DNA from: Staphylococcus epidermidis
Lineage (GTDB): Bacteria > Bacillota > Bacilli > Staphylococcales > Staphylococcaceae
DNA length: 64,000 nucleotides
Direction of reading: 5' to 3'
Assembly: GCF_006742205.1 (NCBI RefSeq)
Contig: NZ_AP019721.1
Span: 744,001-808,000, forward strand
Shown here: piece by piece, positions 54,413-64,000 of the stretch
Layout of the letters: the number at the start of each line of letters is the position of its first letter
Position numbering within the stretch: position 1 is the first letter of the stretch
The notes under the pieces: model-generated
The model's input: only the letters and a program-made list of their open reading frames with translations
Told to the model about the DNA's origin: nothing
Database searches by the model: none
Translations under genes and position numbers: made by a program

Positions 54413-54445
54413 TTGTTTTGATACGCAAACAATATAAAAATAAAT

Positions 54446-54495
54446 AAAAATGGTCATTTCCTTAAAAGCAAGAAGGAAATGACCATTTTTAATTG
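54446..54495. terminator. Bidirectional terminator after pyrG
   Basis: An 18-base perfect stem (54446-54463 with 54473-54490), 9-base loop, with T and A runs at the two ends, so it can serve pyrG and the convergent DUF2529 gene. Confidence 0.9.
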
Positions 54496-54638
54496 CCTGT
54501 TAAAACTTTAACAGTGTACTTTATTTATCATTATAGATTAGATGTTTTGGTTATAATTATTATACGTTGTTGCTTCATCAGTTAATCACACGGATGAAAT
54601 TATTTTATAGAAAATAATTGAACGACTTCACACATATT

Positions 54639-55160
54639 CTATAAATCTAGGTCTCTAGTCATCTCAATCATTTGAGTATAAATATCATAATAAATATAAT
54701 TTAAGGCCATCGGATGTGGTTGAATGATTTTATCATAATCTTCTGTGTAAACAATGGGCCTAGGTGTTGATAAATTAACATAATGAATTAAATGATTAGG
54801 AAAATCATCTCGTTTAGGGTTATTACAAATAAGCACTAAATCGACATCTAAATCAATAAGTTGAAGTACATCACTTTCAACTTCCGAAGTGTAGTATGGT
54901 GAAAATAACAGTACCCTATCTGTTGTATCTATATCGTTAAAATTTTGTAAATCTTCAAGTGGTAAGCTAGACGCTAATTTTTCATGGCTTTGTAATATGA
55001 ATGACTCATAGAATTTTAAATCATCGTAGCCTTTGATATAGACATGTCCTTCTCCACCAATTGCTTGAATGAGACATTGAGCTGCCATTTGAATATCCAA
55101 CTCTTGTTTTTCAAGCCGATTAAAAATACCAGTTAATTGTGTGTTTAAGATTTTTGACAT
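54639..55160 (-). CDS. DUF2529 (YwjG-like) protein
   Basis: A 173-residue soluble protein of the DUF2529 family, also found between pyrG and fba in B. subtilis (ywjG). The fold is likely Rossmann/SIS-like, with alternating strands such as RVLLFSP and VDLVLICNN, but there is no known enzyme activity. AGGTTTACA, a poor ribosome site, lies upstream of the ATG at 55158-55160, with GGAGG (on the minus strand) further up. It is convergent with pyrG and divergent from fba. Confidence 0.8.
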   Translation of the reverse strand: MSKILNTQLTGIFNRLEKQELDIQMAAQCLIQAIGGEGHVYIKGYDDLKFYESFILQSHEKLASSLPLEDLQNFNDIDTTDRVLLFSPYYTSEVESDVLQLIDLDVDLVLICNNPKRDDFPNHLIHYVNLSTPRPIVYTEDYDKIIQPHPMALNYIYYDIYTQMIEMTRDLDL

Positions 55161-55325
55161 TGTAAACCTCCAATCTCTTTACTGAAATATTGTAAATAAT
55201 CCTAGATAGATATGCAATATGTGAACATTTTTCGAAATGTATTCGCTTCCAAAAACGTAAAAACAACTAATTATAAAAAATATCAATATTAAATAAAATA
55301 TTCGAATGCAATCAGTATATATTTT

Positions 55326-55334
55326 TGATATAAT
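55326..55334 (+). promoter_or_regulatory. fba promoter (extended -10)
   Basis: TGATATAAT (55326-55334) is an extended -10 element. No good -35 is visible, as is common with extended -10 promoters. Confidence 0.55.
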
Positions 55335-55379
55335 GACGTTGAAAAAAACGTGCACTGTTGCACTCAAGGAGGAACTTTA

Positions 55380-56240
55380 ATGCCTTTAGTTTCAATGAAA
55401 GAAATGTTAATCGATGCGAAAGAAAACGGTTATGCGGTTGGTCAATACAATCTTAATAACCTCGAATTTACACAAGCTATTTTAGAAGCGTCTCAAGAAG
55501 AGAATGCGCCAGTTATTTTAGGTGTTTCTGAAGGGGCAGCTCGTTATATGAGTGGTTTTTATACAGTTGTGAAAATGGTAGAAGGTTTAATGCATGACTT
55601 AAACATCACAATCCCAGTAGCAATTCATTTAGACCACGGTTCAAGCTTTGAAAAATGTAAAGAAGCAATTGATGCTGGATTCACATCTGTAATGATTGAT
55701 GCATCTCATAGTCCTTTTGAAGAAAATGTTGAAATCACTTCTAAAGTAGTTGAGTATGCTCATGATAGAGGCGTTTCTGTAGAAGCTGAATTAGGTACAG
55801 TTGGTGGACAAGAAGACGACGTAGTTGCTGATGGCGTTATCTATGCAGACCCTAAAGAATGTCAAGAATTAGTAGAAAAAACTGGAATTGATACTTTAGC
55901 TCCAGCATTAGGTTCTGTACATGGACCATATAAAGGTGAACCTAAATTAGGATTTAAAGAGATGGAAGAAATTGGTGCTTCAACTGGATTACCTTTAGTA
56001 TTACACGGTGGTACAGGTATTCCAACTAAAGATATTCAAAAAGCTATTCCTTATGGTACTGCTAAAATTAACGTGAATACTGAAAATCAAATTGCGTCTG
56101 CTAAAGCAGTTCGTGAAGTATTAAACAACGACAAAGATGTGTATGATCCACGTAAATATTTAGGACCAGCACGTGAAGCAATTAAAGAGACAGTTAAAGG
56201 TAAAATTAGAGAATTCGGTACTTCTAATCGCGCTAAATAA
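55380..56240 (+). CDS. fba: Fructose-bisphosphate aldolase, class II
   Basis: A 286-residue zinc-dependent aldolase of glycolysis and gluconeogenesis, splitting fructose 1,6-bisphosphate. The metal His residues lie in AIHLDHGSS and LHGGTGIP, and the substrate phosphate loop is in the C-terminal part ([10 protein letters not shown]). The family normally starts [10 protein letters not shown], matching ATG 55380, with AAGGAGG (55367-55373) upstream. The longer frame back to 55350 is not supported by a signal. It ends at a hairpin. Confidence 0.96.
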   Translation: MPLVSMKEMLIDAKENGYAVGQYNLNNLEFTQAILEASQEENAPVILGVSEGAARYMSGFYTVVKMVEGLMHDLNITIPVAIHLDHGSSFEKCKEAIDAGFTSVMIDASHSPFEENVEITSKVVEYAHDRGVSVEAELGTVGGQEDDVVADGVIYADPKECQELVEKTGIDTLAPALGSVHGPYKGEPKLGFKEMEEIGASTGLPLVLHGGTGIPTKDIQKAIPYGTAKINVNTENQIASAKAVREVLNNDKDVYDPRKYLGPAREAIKETVKGKIREFGTSNRAK

Positions 56241-56259
56241 TTTAAATATCTTTGCTATT

Positions 56260-56292
56260 GGTCATTGAACATAAGTTCAGTGGCCTCTTTTT
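56260..56292 (+). terminator. Terminator of fba
   Basis: GGTCATTGAAC (56260-56270) pairs with GTTCAGTGGCC (56275-56285), including G-T pairs, then TCTTTTT. The stretch 56293-56521 has no gene. Confidence 0.85.
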
Positions 56293-56521
56293 ATGCTATA
56301 ATAATGACAGAAATTTACATTTTATGGTTACAATATTCAATTTCGGGAAGGTTTTATATAATAAAATAGCTTACAAACGAATAATTAACAAAATAAATGA
56401 TTAATTGAAAAGATAAGTGGTATTAGTTCATTGACGTATTCTTAGTCGTAATTAGCAATCTTTATAAAAAACAAAATGATGCTATAAATAAATTGTATTT
56501 ATTTATTGTAAAAATAAGTAT

Positions 56522-56551
56522 TTTACAAATAAAGTAAAATTATCTTATAAT
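56522..56551 (+). promoter_or_regulatory. murZ promoter
   Basis: TTTACA (56522-56527), an 18-base spacer and TATAAT (56546-56551), about 50 bases before the murZ start. Confidence 0.7.
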
Positions 56552-56600
56552 GCTAATAATGTGATATTTTAAAAAGAAGGAAACAAAGGAGAAAAGTGAT

Positions 56601-57860
56601 ATGGCTCAAGAGGTAATAAAAATTAGAGGTGGACAAGCACTAAAAGGAGAAGTAGAAATTAGTGGAGCAAAAAATAGTGCAGTTGCTATTATCCCCGCAA
56701 CTTTATTAGCTCAAGGACAAGTAAAGTTGGAAGGCCTTCCTCAAATCTCTGATGTCGAAACTCTAGTAAGTTTGTTAGAAGATTTAAATATTGAAGCAAG
56801 ATTAAATGGTAAACAATTAGAAGTGGATACTACACAAATAGAGAATGCACCTCTACCTAATAATAAAGTTGAGTCTTTACGTGCTTCTTATTATATGATG
56901 GGCGCAATGCTTGGTCGTTTTAAAAAATGTGTAATTGGATTGCCAGGTGGATGTCCACTCGGGCCAAGACCTATTGATCAACATATTAAGGGATTCAAAG
57001 CATTAGGAGCAGAAATTGACGAATCTAGCAATACATCCATGAAATTAGTAGCAAAAGAACTTAGAGGCGCTCATATATTTTTAGATATGGTAAGTGTTGG
57101 AGCGACGATTAATATTATGCTTGCGGCAGTCCATGCCAAAGGTCAAACTGTTATTGATAATGCAGCCAAAGAACCTGAAGTCGTAGATGTTGCAAACTTT
57201 TTAATGAGTATGGGTGCTGATATTAGAGGAGCAGGTACAACATCAATAAAAATCAATGGTGTTGAGGAACTAAAAGGTTCAGAGTATCAAATTATTCCGG
57301 ACAGAATTGAAGCTGGTTCTTATATGTGTATGGCCGCAGCAATGGGTGAGGAGGTCATTTTACATAATATTGTTCCTAAACATGTTGAAGCTTTAACTGT
57401 TAAGTTGCAAGAGTTAGGTGTAGATATTGAAATTGAAGATGAAAAAATAATCATTCGTAAACAAACACCGTATAAAAATGTAGATATAAAAACGCTTGTT
57501 TATCCAGGTTTTGCAACTGATTTACAACAACCTATTACACCATTATTATTCATGACAGAAGGACCTTCGTTTGTGACTGATACTATTTATCCAGCGCGTT
57601 TTAAACATGTAGAAGAATTACAGCGTATGGGTGCTAATATTAAATCGGATGAGGGAACAGCTGTGATTAAACCTTCGACACTTAATGGAGCTGAAGTATA
57701 TGCAAGTGATTTACGCGCAGGCGCTTGCTTAATTACTGCAGGTTTAATAGCTGAAGGTGTGACGACAATATTTAATGTAAAACATATTTATAGAGGATAT
57801 ACTAACATCGTTGAACATCTTAAAGCACTTGGTGCTGATATTTGGACGGAAACGGTATAA
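56601..57860 (+). CDS. murZ: UDP-N-acetylglucosamine 1-carboxyvinyltransferase MurZ
   Basis: A 419-residue enzyme of the MurA family, the first committed step of peptidoglycan synthesis, adding enolpyruvate to UDP-GlcNAc. K24 (SGAKNS) and the catalytic C118 in [12 protein letters not shown] are present; fosfomycin alkylates this Cys. Staphylococci carry two isozymes; the one next to fba in S. aureus is MurZ, and I name it by that position. AAAGGAG lies upstream of the ATG. It ends before a long gap with no gene. Confidence 0.93.
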   Translation: MAQEVIKIRGGQALKGEVEISGAKNSAVAIIPATLLAQGQVKLEGLPQISDVETLVSLLEDLNIEARLNGKQLEVDTTQIENAPLPNNKVESLRASYYMMGAMLGRFKKCVIGLPGGCPLGPRPIDQHIKGFKALGAEIDESSNTSMKLVAKELRGAHIFLDMVSVGATINIMLAAVHAKGQTVIDNAAKEPEVVDVANFLMSMGADIRGAGTTSIKINGVEELKGSEYQIIPDRIEAGSYMCMAAAMGEEVILHNIVPKHVEALTVKLQELGVDIEIEDEKIIIRKQTPYKNVDIKTLVYPGFATDLQQPITPLLFMTEGPSFVTDTIYPARFKHVEELQRMGANIKSDEGTAVIKPSTLNGAEVYASDLRAGACLITAGLIAEGVTTIFNVKHIYRGYTNIVEHLKALGADIWTETV

Positions 57861-58088
57861 TTCTTAACACAATTTTTAAATTAACAACATTTATATTTGA
57901 GTGATATGAAATAGTGAGTGTATCAGAATTCATGTTAAATACGTTGTTTCTTTACAACAAACCCTAAACTTGTAATGTCTGAAAAATAATCTTATGAATC
58001 AATCGAATTTAGGATGTTGGAATAGAGTACAAAAAGACCGATTTAAGCGCAATTTTAATTTAGTGATTGACTTACCTATAAGTTAAGA

Positions 58089-58122
58089 GAGTCTGGGACA
58101 TTAATGTCTCAGGCTCTTTTTG
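58089..58122 (+). terminator. Terminator downstream of murZ
   Basis: GAGTCTGGGACA (58089-58100) pairs with TGTCTCAGGCTC (58105-58116), loop TTAA, then TTTTT. It lies 228 bases after the murZ stop; in between I see no gene or pseudogene. Confidence 0.75.
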
Positions 58123-58287
58123 GTTCAAAATCAAATTTGAAAAATATAATTTGATATCTCAAATTATATTAAGTGCATTTTAGAAAATAGCATTTATTTA
58201 AATCGACCTGTGAGCAAGTTATGTTTATTACCTGTAAAAATAGGATAGTATATGTATATATCTTTTCTAAGGAGTGAATATAATAAG

Positions 58288-59715
58288 ATGAGAAATTTCA
58301 CTAAACAATATATAAACGGTGAATGGGTTGATAGTGCAAGCGGTGAAACTATTGATGTTATTAACCCTGCAACTGAAGAAGTAATGGGTAAAATTGCTAA
58401 AGGTAACGAAGAAGATGTTAATAAAGCTGTAGATGCTGCAGATAAAGTATATTTAGAATTTAGACATAGTTCTGTTGAAGAAAGAAGAGAACTTTTAGAT
58501 AAAATCGTAAAAGAATATCAAAATAGAAAAAATGATTTAATTGAAGCAATTACTGATGAACTAGGAGCGCCTTTATCAGTTTCCGAGAACGTTCATTATC
58601 AAATGGGATTGAATCATTTTACAGCTGCAAGAGATGCTTTAGATAGCTTCCAATTTGAAGAACAACGTGGCGATGATTTGGTTGTTAAAGAAGCAATTGG
58701 AGTTGCTGGACTTGTTACACCTTGGAATTTCCCTACAAACCAAACTTCACTTAAATTAGCTGCTGCGTTTGCTGCTGGTAGCCCTGTTGTTTTAAAACCA
58801 TCTGAAGAAACACCATTTGCTGCAATTATTTTAGCAGAAATTTTTGATAAAGTAGGCGTACCTAAAGGTGTGTTTAACTTAGTCAATGGTGATGGATCTG
58901 GAGTAGGAAATCCTTTAAGTGAACATCCAAAAGTAAGAATGATGTCATTTACAGGTTCTGGTCCTACAGGTTCAAAAATTATGGAAAAAGCTGCAAAAGA
59001 CTTCAAAAAAGTGTCTCTTGAATTGGGTGGGAAATCACCTTATATCGTATTAGATGACGTTGATGTTGAAGAAGCTGCTAATGCAACAACGAAAAAAGTA
59101 GTTAACAATACAGGTCAAGTTTGTACTGCAGGAACACGTGTACTTATTCCTGAAAGTATTAAAGAAGACTACTTAACAGCAGTTAAAGAAGCATTTAGTA
59201 AAGTTAAAGTAGGTCAACCAAGAGAAGAAGGAACTCAAGTAGGTCCTATTATTAGTAAAAAACAATTTGATCAAGTTCAGGATTACATTGATAAAGGTAT
59301 CAATGAAGGAGCAGAGTTATTCTACGGTGGTCCAGGTAAACCAGAAGGATTAGATAAAGGATATTTTGCGCGTCCAACTATATTTATTAATGTAGATAAT
59401 CACATGACGATTGCACAAGAAGAAATTTTCGGACCTGTCATGTCTGTAATCACTTATAATAATCTTGACGAAGCTATTGAAATTGCTAATGATACTAAAT
59501 ATGGTCTTGCTGGCTATGTTATTGGTAAAGATAAAGATACATTGAGACATGTTGCTCGTTCAATCGAAGCTGGTACAATTGAAATTAATGAAGCTGGTAG
59601 AAAACCAGACTTACCATTCGGTGGTTATAAAGAATCTGGCTTAGGTCGTGAATGGGGCGATTATGGTATCGAAGAATTCTTAGAAGTAAAATCAATAGCT
59701 GGATATTTTAAATAA
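58288..59715 (+). CDS. NAD(P)-dependent aldehyde dehydrogenase
   Basis: A 475-residue aldehyde dehydrogenase of the standard family. The catalytic Cys is in [13 protein letters not shown] and the base Glu in [11 protein letters not shown]; the cofactor loop [12 protein letters not shown] is present. Substrate unknown. I chose ATG 58288, which gives [13 protein letters not shown], the family's normal N-terminus; AAGGAG (58269-58274) is 13 bases upstream, a longer spacing than usual. The frame is open further upstream. The gene stands alone with a hairpin after it. Confidence 0.9.
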   Translation: MRNFTKQYINGEWVDSASGETIDVINPATEEVMGKIAKGNEEDVNKAVDAADKVYLEFRHSSVEERRELLDKIVKEYQNRKNDLIEAITDELGAPLSVSENVHYQMGLNHFTAARDALDSFQFEEQRGDDLVVKEAIGVAGLVTPWNFPTNQTSLKLAAAFAAGSPVVLKPSEETPFAAIILAEIFDKVGVPKGVFNLVNGDGSGVGNPLSEHPKVRMMSFTGSGPTGSKIMEKAAKDFKKVSLELGGKSPYIVLDDVDVEEAANATTKKVVNNTGQVCTAGTRVLIPESIKEDYLTAVKEAFSKVKVGQPREEGTQVGPIISKKQFDQVQDYIDKGINEGAELFYGGPGKPEGLDKGYFARPTIFINVDNHMTIAQEEIFGPVMSVITYNNLDEAIEIANDTKYGLAGYVIGKDKDTLRHVARSIEAGTIEINEAGRKPDLPFGGYKESGLGREWGDYGIEEFLEVKSIAGYFK

Positions 59716-59747
59716 TTAGTAAATTAAATTAAATGTTGCAATTAAAC

Positions 59748-59786
59748 AAAGCACGGAACTAATTTTGTTCTGTGTTTTGTTTTTTA
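59748..59786 (+). terminator. Terminator of the aldehyde dehydrogenase gene
   Basis: AAAGCACGGAAC (59748-59759) pairs with GTTCTGTGTTTT (59767-59778), with G-T pairs, then GTTTTTT. Confidence 0.85.
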
Positions 59787-60018
59787 TGTTAAAATTCCTA
59801 AAATCATTTTGTAATTAAAATGAAAATTTGCTATAGTTAGTCTAGTAATTAGAAGGTTGAGAAATATACAAACGTATAAATATAGCTATAATGTGACTTT
59901 TTATTATTGTCAGTCACATAAATATCGAGATAAGAATCTATTATTTGGTTAAGCTAACTATGCGTTTATTATTTTTGAACTTCGTAAAATAAATAATTAA
60001 TGAAATGGGTGCAAGTCT

Positions 60019-61335
60019 ATGCCTGGTAGAGAACGAACATCTCCGCAGTATGAATCTTTCCACGAATTATATAAAAACAATACTACTAAAGAGCTCACTC
60101 AAAAAGCCAAATCTTTAAAATTAACTAATTACAGTAAATTAAATAAAAAAGAATTGGTACTTGCCATTATGGAAGCACAAATGGAAAAAGATGGTAATTA
60201 CTATATGGAAGGAATATTAGATGATATTCAACAAGATGGATATGGTTTCTTAAGAACCGTTAACTATTCTAAAGGTGAGAAGGATATTTATATTTCTGCA
60301 AGCCAAATTCGACGTTTTGAAATAAAACGTGGTGATAAAGTAACGGGTAAAGTTCGTAAACCAAAAGATAATGAAAAATATTATGGTCTACTTCAAGTTG
60401 ATTTTGTAAACGACCATAATGCAGAAGAAGTCAAAAAACGTCCTCACTTCCAAGCTTTAACACCTCTTTATCCGGAAGAAAGAATCCTATTAGAAACGCA
60501 ATCTACAAATTATTCCACTCGTATTATGGATTTAGTCACACCAATAGGTCTTGGTCAACGTGGTCTTATAGTTGCACCACCTAAAGCTGGTAAGACAAGT
60601 TTATTAAAAGAAATCGCTAACGCAATAGCGAGTAATAAACCGGAAGCGAATTTGTTTATATTACTAGTAGGTGAGCGTCCAGAAGAAGTGACGGATATTG
60701 AAAGATCGGTTGAATCTGCAGAAGTCGTTCATTCGACTTTCGATGAACCACCAGAACACCATGTTAAAGTTGCTGAATTATTATTAGAGCGTGCAAAACG
60801 ATTAGTTGAAATTGGAGAAGATGTAATTATACTTATGGACTCCATAACACGTTTGGCACGAGCATATAATCTAGTCATACCACCTAGTGGACGTACATTG
60901 TCAGGTGGGCTTGATCCCGCTTCATTACACAAACCTAAAGCGTTTTTCGGTGCAGCACGTAACATTGAAGCTGGGGGAAGTTTGACAATTTTAGCTACTG
61001 CTTTAGTTGAGACAGGATCTCGTATGGATGATATGATCTATGAAGAGTTCAAGGGTACAGGTAATATGGAATTACATCTTGATCGTAAGTTATCAGAACG
61101 TAGAATATTCCCAGCGATAGACATAGGTCGTAGTTCAACACGAAAAGAAGAGCTATTAATCACTAAAGCGGAATTAGATTCATTATGGCAATTACGAAAT
61201 TTATTTACTGATTCAACAGACTTTACAGAACGTTTTATTAGAAAACTTAAGCGTTCGAAAAATAATGAAGAATTCTTTAAGCAATTGCAAAAAGCAGCTG
61301 AAGAGAGTACTAAAACTGGAAGACCAATTATTTAA
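60019..61335 (+). CDS. rho: Transcription termination factor Rho
   Basis: A 438-residue hexameric RNA-dependent ATPase and helicase. Residues 10-55 form the Rho N domain, followed by the cold-shock-like RNA-binding domain ([19 protein letters not shown] near residues 75-93), then the ATPase core with the P-loop [15 protein letters not shown] near residue 192. The start region has only a weak purine-rich site (AAATGGG), so translation may be limited. The leader 59787-60018 has no gene. It precedes rpmE2, which likely has its own promoter. Confidence 0.96.
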   Translation: MPGRERTSPQYESFHELYKNNTTKELTQKAKSLKLTNYSKLNKKELVLAIMEAQMEKDGNYYMEGILDDIQQDGYGFLRTVNYSKGEKDIYISASQIRRFEIKRGDKVTGKVRKPKDNEKYYGLLQVDFVNDHNAEEVKKRPHFQALTPLYPEERILLETQSTNYSTRIMDLVTPIGLGQRGLIVAPPKAGKTSLLKEIANAIASNKPEANLFILLVGERPEEVTDIERSVESAEVVHSTFDEPPEHHVKVAELLLERAKRLVEIGEDVIILMDSITRLARAYNLVIPPSGRTLSGGLDPASLHKPKAFFGAARNIEAGGSLTILATALVETGSRMDDMIYEEFKGTGNMELHLDRKLSERRIFPAIDIGRSSTRKEELLITKAELDSLWQLRNLFTDSTDFTERFIRKLKRSKNNEEFFKQLQKAAEESTKTGRPII

Positions 61336-61451
61336 ACTCGTAGATTAAGGGTTGCGTTTTCCAAATATTACTATTATAATTACACAGTATTGGGTAAAAA
61401 ACTCACAAATAACTCTGTTCCAGATGGTTCAGGGCAAAGGAGCTGAAAAAA

Positions 61452-61709
61452 ATGAAACAAGGAATTCATCCTGAATACCACAAAGTTATCTTTTTAGATA
61501 CAACAACAAACTTTAAATTCTTAAGTGGTTCTACAAAAACATCTTCAGAAACTATGGAATGGGAAGATGGAAATGAATACCCAGTTATTCGTTTAGATGT
61601 ATCATCAGATTCTCATCCATTCTATACTGGACGTCAAAAATTCGCAGCAGCGGATGGTCGTGTGGAACGTTTCAACAAAAAGTTTGGACTCAAATCAAAC
61701 AACAACTAA
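61452..61709 (+). CDS. rpmE2: Ribosomal protein L31 type B (RpmE2)
   Basis: An 85-residue L31 of type B. Its sequence has no cysteine, so it cannot bind the zinc ion that type A L31 carries. The fold segment [14 protein letters not shown] and the C-terminal basic [20 protein letters not shown] are typical. CAAAGGAGC precedes the ATG, at nine bases. A strong terminator follows. The type B form is the normal L31 of staphylococci. Confidence 0.95.
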   Translation: MKQGIHPEYHKVIFLDTTTNFKFLSGSTKTSSETMEWEDGNEYPVIRLDVSSDSHPFYTGRQKFAAADGRVERFNKKFGLKSNNN

Positions 61710-61721
61710 TTTTGGATTTCA

Positions 61722-61763
61722 ACTGTCTACTTTCCCGTTTGGGTATTGTAGACAGTTTTTTAT
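61722..61763 (+). terminator. Terminator of rpmE2
   Basis: ACTGTCTAC (61722-61730) pairs with GTAGACAGT (61748-61756), with an inner CCC/GGG pair, then TTTTTT. 61764-61995 holds no gene. Confidence 0.88.
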
Positions 61764-61995
61764 TATAGAGTTTTGTTGAATCATCAACTCTATATCAAAG
61801 CTCTTTATATCTATAAAATCTACGATTAGTATAATTATATATAGAGGTGTGTAAAACTTTTTATAAATCATTCGTTCAATTTTTAAATTTCATAATGCAC
61901 CTGTAAATTATGATTCTTACTTTGAAAATACATTTATCTACATAAAAAATATGATATAATTAAGCGATTATGTTTTGAAAAAGGTGGAACTATCA

Positions 61996-62595
61996 ATGTA
62001 TGAAACGTACCATTCAGGTTGGATTGAAACCATAACAGGAAGTATGTTTAGTGGGAAATCTGAAGAACTTATACGTCGCTTAAGACGTGGAATATACGCT
62101 AAACAAAAGGTGGTTGTTTTCAAACCAGCAATTGATGATCGTTACCATAAAGAAAAGGTCGTCTCACATAATGGTAATGAGATAGAAGCGATTAATATAT
62201 CTACAGCTCAAGAAATTTTAAATCATATGCTAGAAGAAGTAAACGTCATCGGAATTGACGAAGTGCAATTTTTTGAAGACGATATTGTCAACATAGTTGA
62301 AAAATTAGCTGAAAACGGGCATCGTGTTATTGTAGCAGGTTTAGATATGGATTTTAGAGGAGAACCGTTTAAACCTATGCCCAAGTTGCTCGCAGTTAGT
62401 GAACATATTACAAAGTTGCAAGCAGTATGTTCTGTATGTGGTTCACCTTCGAGTCGTACACAACGGTTAATAAATGGTGAACCGGCGAAAGTAGATGATC
62501 CCATCATATTGGTTGGTGCAAATGAAAGTTACGAGCCACGTTGTAGAGCACATCATATAGTTGCACCTAGTGAAAATGAGAAGGAGGAAATGTAG
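61996..62595 (+). CDS. tdk: Thymidine kinase Tdk
   Basis: A 199-residue type II thymidine kinase. The P-loop [14 protein letters not shown] is near residues 16-29, the DEVQFF segment carries the base, and the structural zinc Cys residues lie in CSVCG and near the C-terminus (EPRCRAHH). AAGGTGG (61981-61987) lies eight bases before the ATG at 61996. The stop overlaps prfA by one base, and tdk-prfA-prmC is a common Firmicutes order. Confidence 0.95.
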   Translation: MYETYHSGWIETITGSMFSGKSEELIRRLRRGIYAKQKVVVFKPAIDDRYHKEKVVSHNGNEIEAINISTAQEILNHMLEEVNVIGIDEVQFFEDDIVNIVEKLAENGHRVIVAGLDMDFRGEPFKPMPKLLAVSEHITKLQAVCSVCGSPSSRTQRLINGEPAKVDDPIILVGANESYEPRCRAHHIVAPSENEKEEM

Positions 62596-63671
62596 TGTTT
62601 GATCAATTAGATATAGTAGAAGAACGATATGAACAATTAAATGAATTACTGAGTGATCCTGATGTCGTGAATGACGCTGATAAATTAAGAAAATATTCAA
62701 AAGAACAAGCTGACTTACAAAAGACTGTTGATGTGTACAGAAGTTATAAAACCAAAAAAGAAGAATTACAAGATATTGAAGATATGCTAAATGAAACATC
62801 TGATAAAGAAGAAGTTGAAATGCTAAAAGAAGAAAGTAGTGCTTTAAAAACAGAATTACCTGATATGGAAGAAGAATTAAAAATCTTACTTATACCTAAA
62901 GATCCTAATGATGATAAAGATGTTATAGTTGAAATCCGTGCAGCTGCAGGGGGAGATGAAGCTGCAATATTTGCTGGGGACTTAATGAGAATGTATTCAA
63001 AATACGCCGAGGCAAACGGATTTAAAACAGAAATAGTTGAAGCTTCAGAAAGTGATCATGGTGGATATAAAGAAGTGAGTTTCTCAGTATCTGGTACAGG
63101 TGCTTACAGTAAATTAAAATTTGAAAATGGTGCACATAGGGTCCAACGTGTGCCTGAAACAGAATCAGGGGGGCGAATTCACACTTCTACCGCAACTGTT
63201 GCTGTATTACCTGAAGCTGAAGATGTCGAAATTGAGATACGTAATGAAGATTTAAAAATTGATACTTATCGCTCTAGTGGTGCTGGTGGTCAGCACGTTA
63301 ACACGACTGACTCTGCAGTGCGTATTACACACTTGCCGACTGGTGTTATAGCAACTTCTTCTGAAAAGTCTCAAATTCAAAACCGAGAAAAAGCTATGAA
63401 AGTTTTAAAAGCACGATTGTATGATATGAAATTGCAAGAAGAACAACAAAAATATGCTTCTCAAAGAAAATCAGCTGTTGGTACAGGTGATCGTTCTGAA
63501 AGAATAAGAACTTATAATTATCCTCAAAGTCGTGTGACAGATCATCGAATTGGTTTAACGCTTCAAAAGTTAAATCAAATCATGGAAGGAAATTTAGACG
63601 AGATTGTGGAGGCACTCACACTTTCAGAACAAACTGAGAAACTGAAAGAATTAAACAATGGTGAATTATAA
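62595..63671 (+). CDS. prfA: Peptide chain release factor 1 PrfA
   Basis: A 358-residue class I release factor reading UAA and UAG. The GGQ motif is in [16 protein letters not shown] near residues 224-239 and reaches the peptidyl transferase centre. It starts with GTG at 62595, which overlaps the tdk stop; AAGGAGG (62581-62587) lies seven bases upstream. The 3' end overlaps prmC by 14 bases, the methylase that modifies the GGQ glutamine, so the two are probably coupled. Confidence 0.96.
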   Translation: MFDQLDIVEERYEQLNELLSDPDVVNDADKLRKYSKEQADLQKTVDVYRSYKTKKEELQDIEDMLNETSDKEEVEMLKEESSALKTELPDMEEELKILLIPKDPNDDKDVIVEIRAAAGGDEAAIFAGDLMRMYSKYAEANGFKTEIVEASESDHGGYKEVSFSVSGTGAYSKLKFENGAHRVQRVPETESGGRIHTSTATVAVLPEAEDVEIEIRNEDLKIDTYRSSGAGGQHVNTTDSAVRITHLPTGVIATSSEKSQIQNREKAMKVLKARLYDMKLQEEQQKYASQRKSAVGTGDRSERIRTYNYPQSRVTDHRIGLTLQKLNQIMEGNLDEIVEALTLSEQTEKLKELNNGEL

Positions 63672-64000
63672 AGAGAAGTTTGCAGAAGCCAAGACAATTG
63701 CCGTAAATGAGGGGTTTGAATCAACTCGTGCCGAATGGTTGTTTTTAGATGTTTTTGGTTGGTCGAAAACAGATTATTTAATTCATAAAGATGAGCAAAT
63801 GTCTTTGACATCAATTAACAAATTGGATAAAGCGTTGGATAGAATGATCACAGGAGAACCTATTCAATACATTGTTGGATTTCAGTCTTTTTATGGTTAT
63901 CAATATAAAGTGAATCAACACTGTCTTATACCAAGGCCTGAAACCGAGGAAGTTATGTTGCATTTTTTAGAATTGTGTAAAAAGACTGATACCATAGCAG
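63658..64000 (+). CDS. prmC: Release factor glutamine methyltransferase PrmC, N-terminal part
   Basis: The first 114 codons, cut by the window edge. The frame starts with ATG 63658 inside the end of prfA and reads [14 protein letters not shown]..., with the PrmC N-terminal helical domain ([11 protein letters not shown]) and the beginning of the catalytic part (GFQSFYGY, then IPRPETEEV). The SAM-binding and NPPY motifs lie outside the window. PrmC methylates the Gln of the release factor GGQ motif. Confidence 0.92.
   Translation, partial: MVNYKEKFAEAKTIAVNEGFESTRAEWLFLDVFGWSKTDYLIHKDEQMSLTSINKLDKALDRMITGEPIQYIVGFQSFYGYQYKVNQHCLIPRPETEEVMLHFLELCKKTDTIA

Overview
The window is a low-GC Firmicutes chromosome segment that I assign to Staphylococcus, most probably S. 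epidermidis. The 16S variable regions (for example the helix around 19310-19370 and the region around 19590-19630) read as the S. epidermidis type as I remember it, and the gene order matches the staphylococcal block running from the staphyloferrin A genes to prfA. I see no phage, insertion sequence, plasmid replication gene or CRISPR array. Most of the window is conserved core genome.

Layout. 1-8308: iron acquisition. A divergent staphyloferrin A synthesis and export locus (sfaD, cut by the window edge; sfaA-sfaB-sfaC) is followed by the htsABC uptake genes, and each part has a visible Fur box. 8600-17460: a YjiH-type membrane protein, an IsdG-type haem monooxygenase, small proteins, a UDP-sugar pyrophosphorylase homologue, a haemolysin III family protein and a cluster of three drug-efflux genes (sdrM, sepA, lmrS-like). 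17608-24550: an Mrp/ApbC ATPase, then one rRNA operon (16S-23S-5S) and six tRNA genes. 24716-30278: the c-di-AMP and cell-wall precursor operon cdaA-cdaR-glmM, then glmS behind its self-cleaving ribozyme. 30315-41000: a decayed ABC-transporter ATPase gene, a HAD phosphatase, a membrane protein with a charged tail, a phosphoesterase, the zinc-responsive czrA-czrB pair, an oxidoreductase, manA, a tandem EVE protein, a DCC-family protein and Dps. 41113-45577: nucleoside catabolism (deoD divergent from deoC-pdp-deoB and a DoxX-like gene). 45728-64000: luxS, a coupled M20 hydrolase/ATP-grasp pair, coaW, rpoE, pyrG with a CTP-responsive leader, fba, murZ, an aldehyde dehydrogenase, rho, rpmE2, tdk, prfA and the start of prmC.

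How the genes work together. Staphyloferrin A is built by SfaD and SfaB from citrate and ornithine (SfaC probably supplies D-ornithine), exported by SfaA and recaptured by HtsA and the HtsBC permease. No ATPase is encoded here, so one must come from elsewhere (FhuC in S. aureus). CdaA, CdaR and GlmM link c-di-AMP synthesis to glucosamine-phosphate metabolism, and GlmS supplies the substrate of GlmM. The deo genes convert nucleosides to central metabolites.

The most unusual item is the 458-residue protein at 38388-39764. It has two EVE-like domains fused to what looks like a McrB-type AAA+ domain in which Walker A, Walker B and sensor 1 are all degenerate, and no McrC nuclease is next to it. 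Other points of interest are the ABC ATPase pseudogene behind glmS, a cysteine-free Mrp/ApbC protein, an IsdG-type enzyme with its catalytic triad intact, and the M20/ATP-grasp pair of unknown substrate. All calls come from reading the sequence and from remembered family knowledge. No database search was run.
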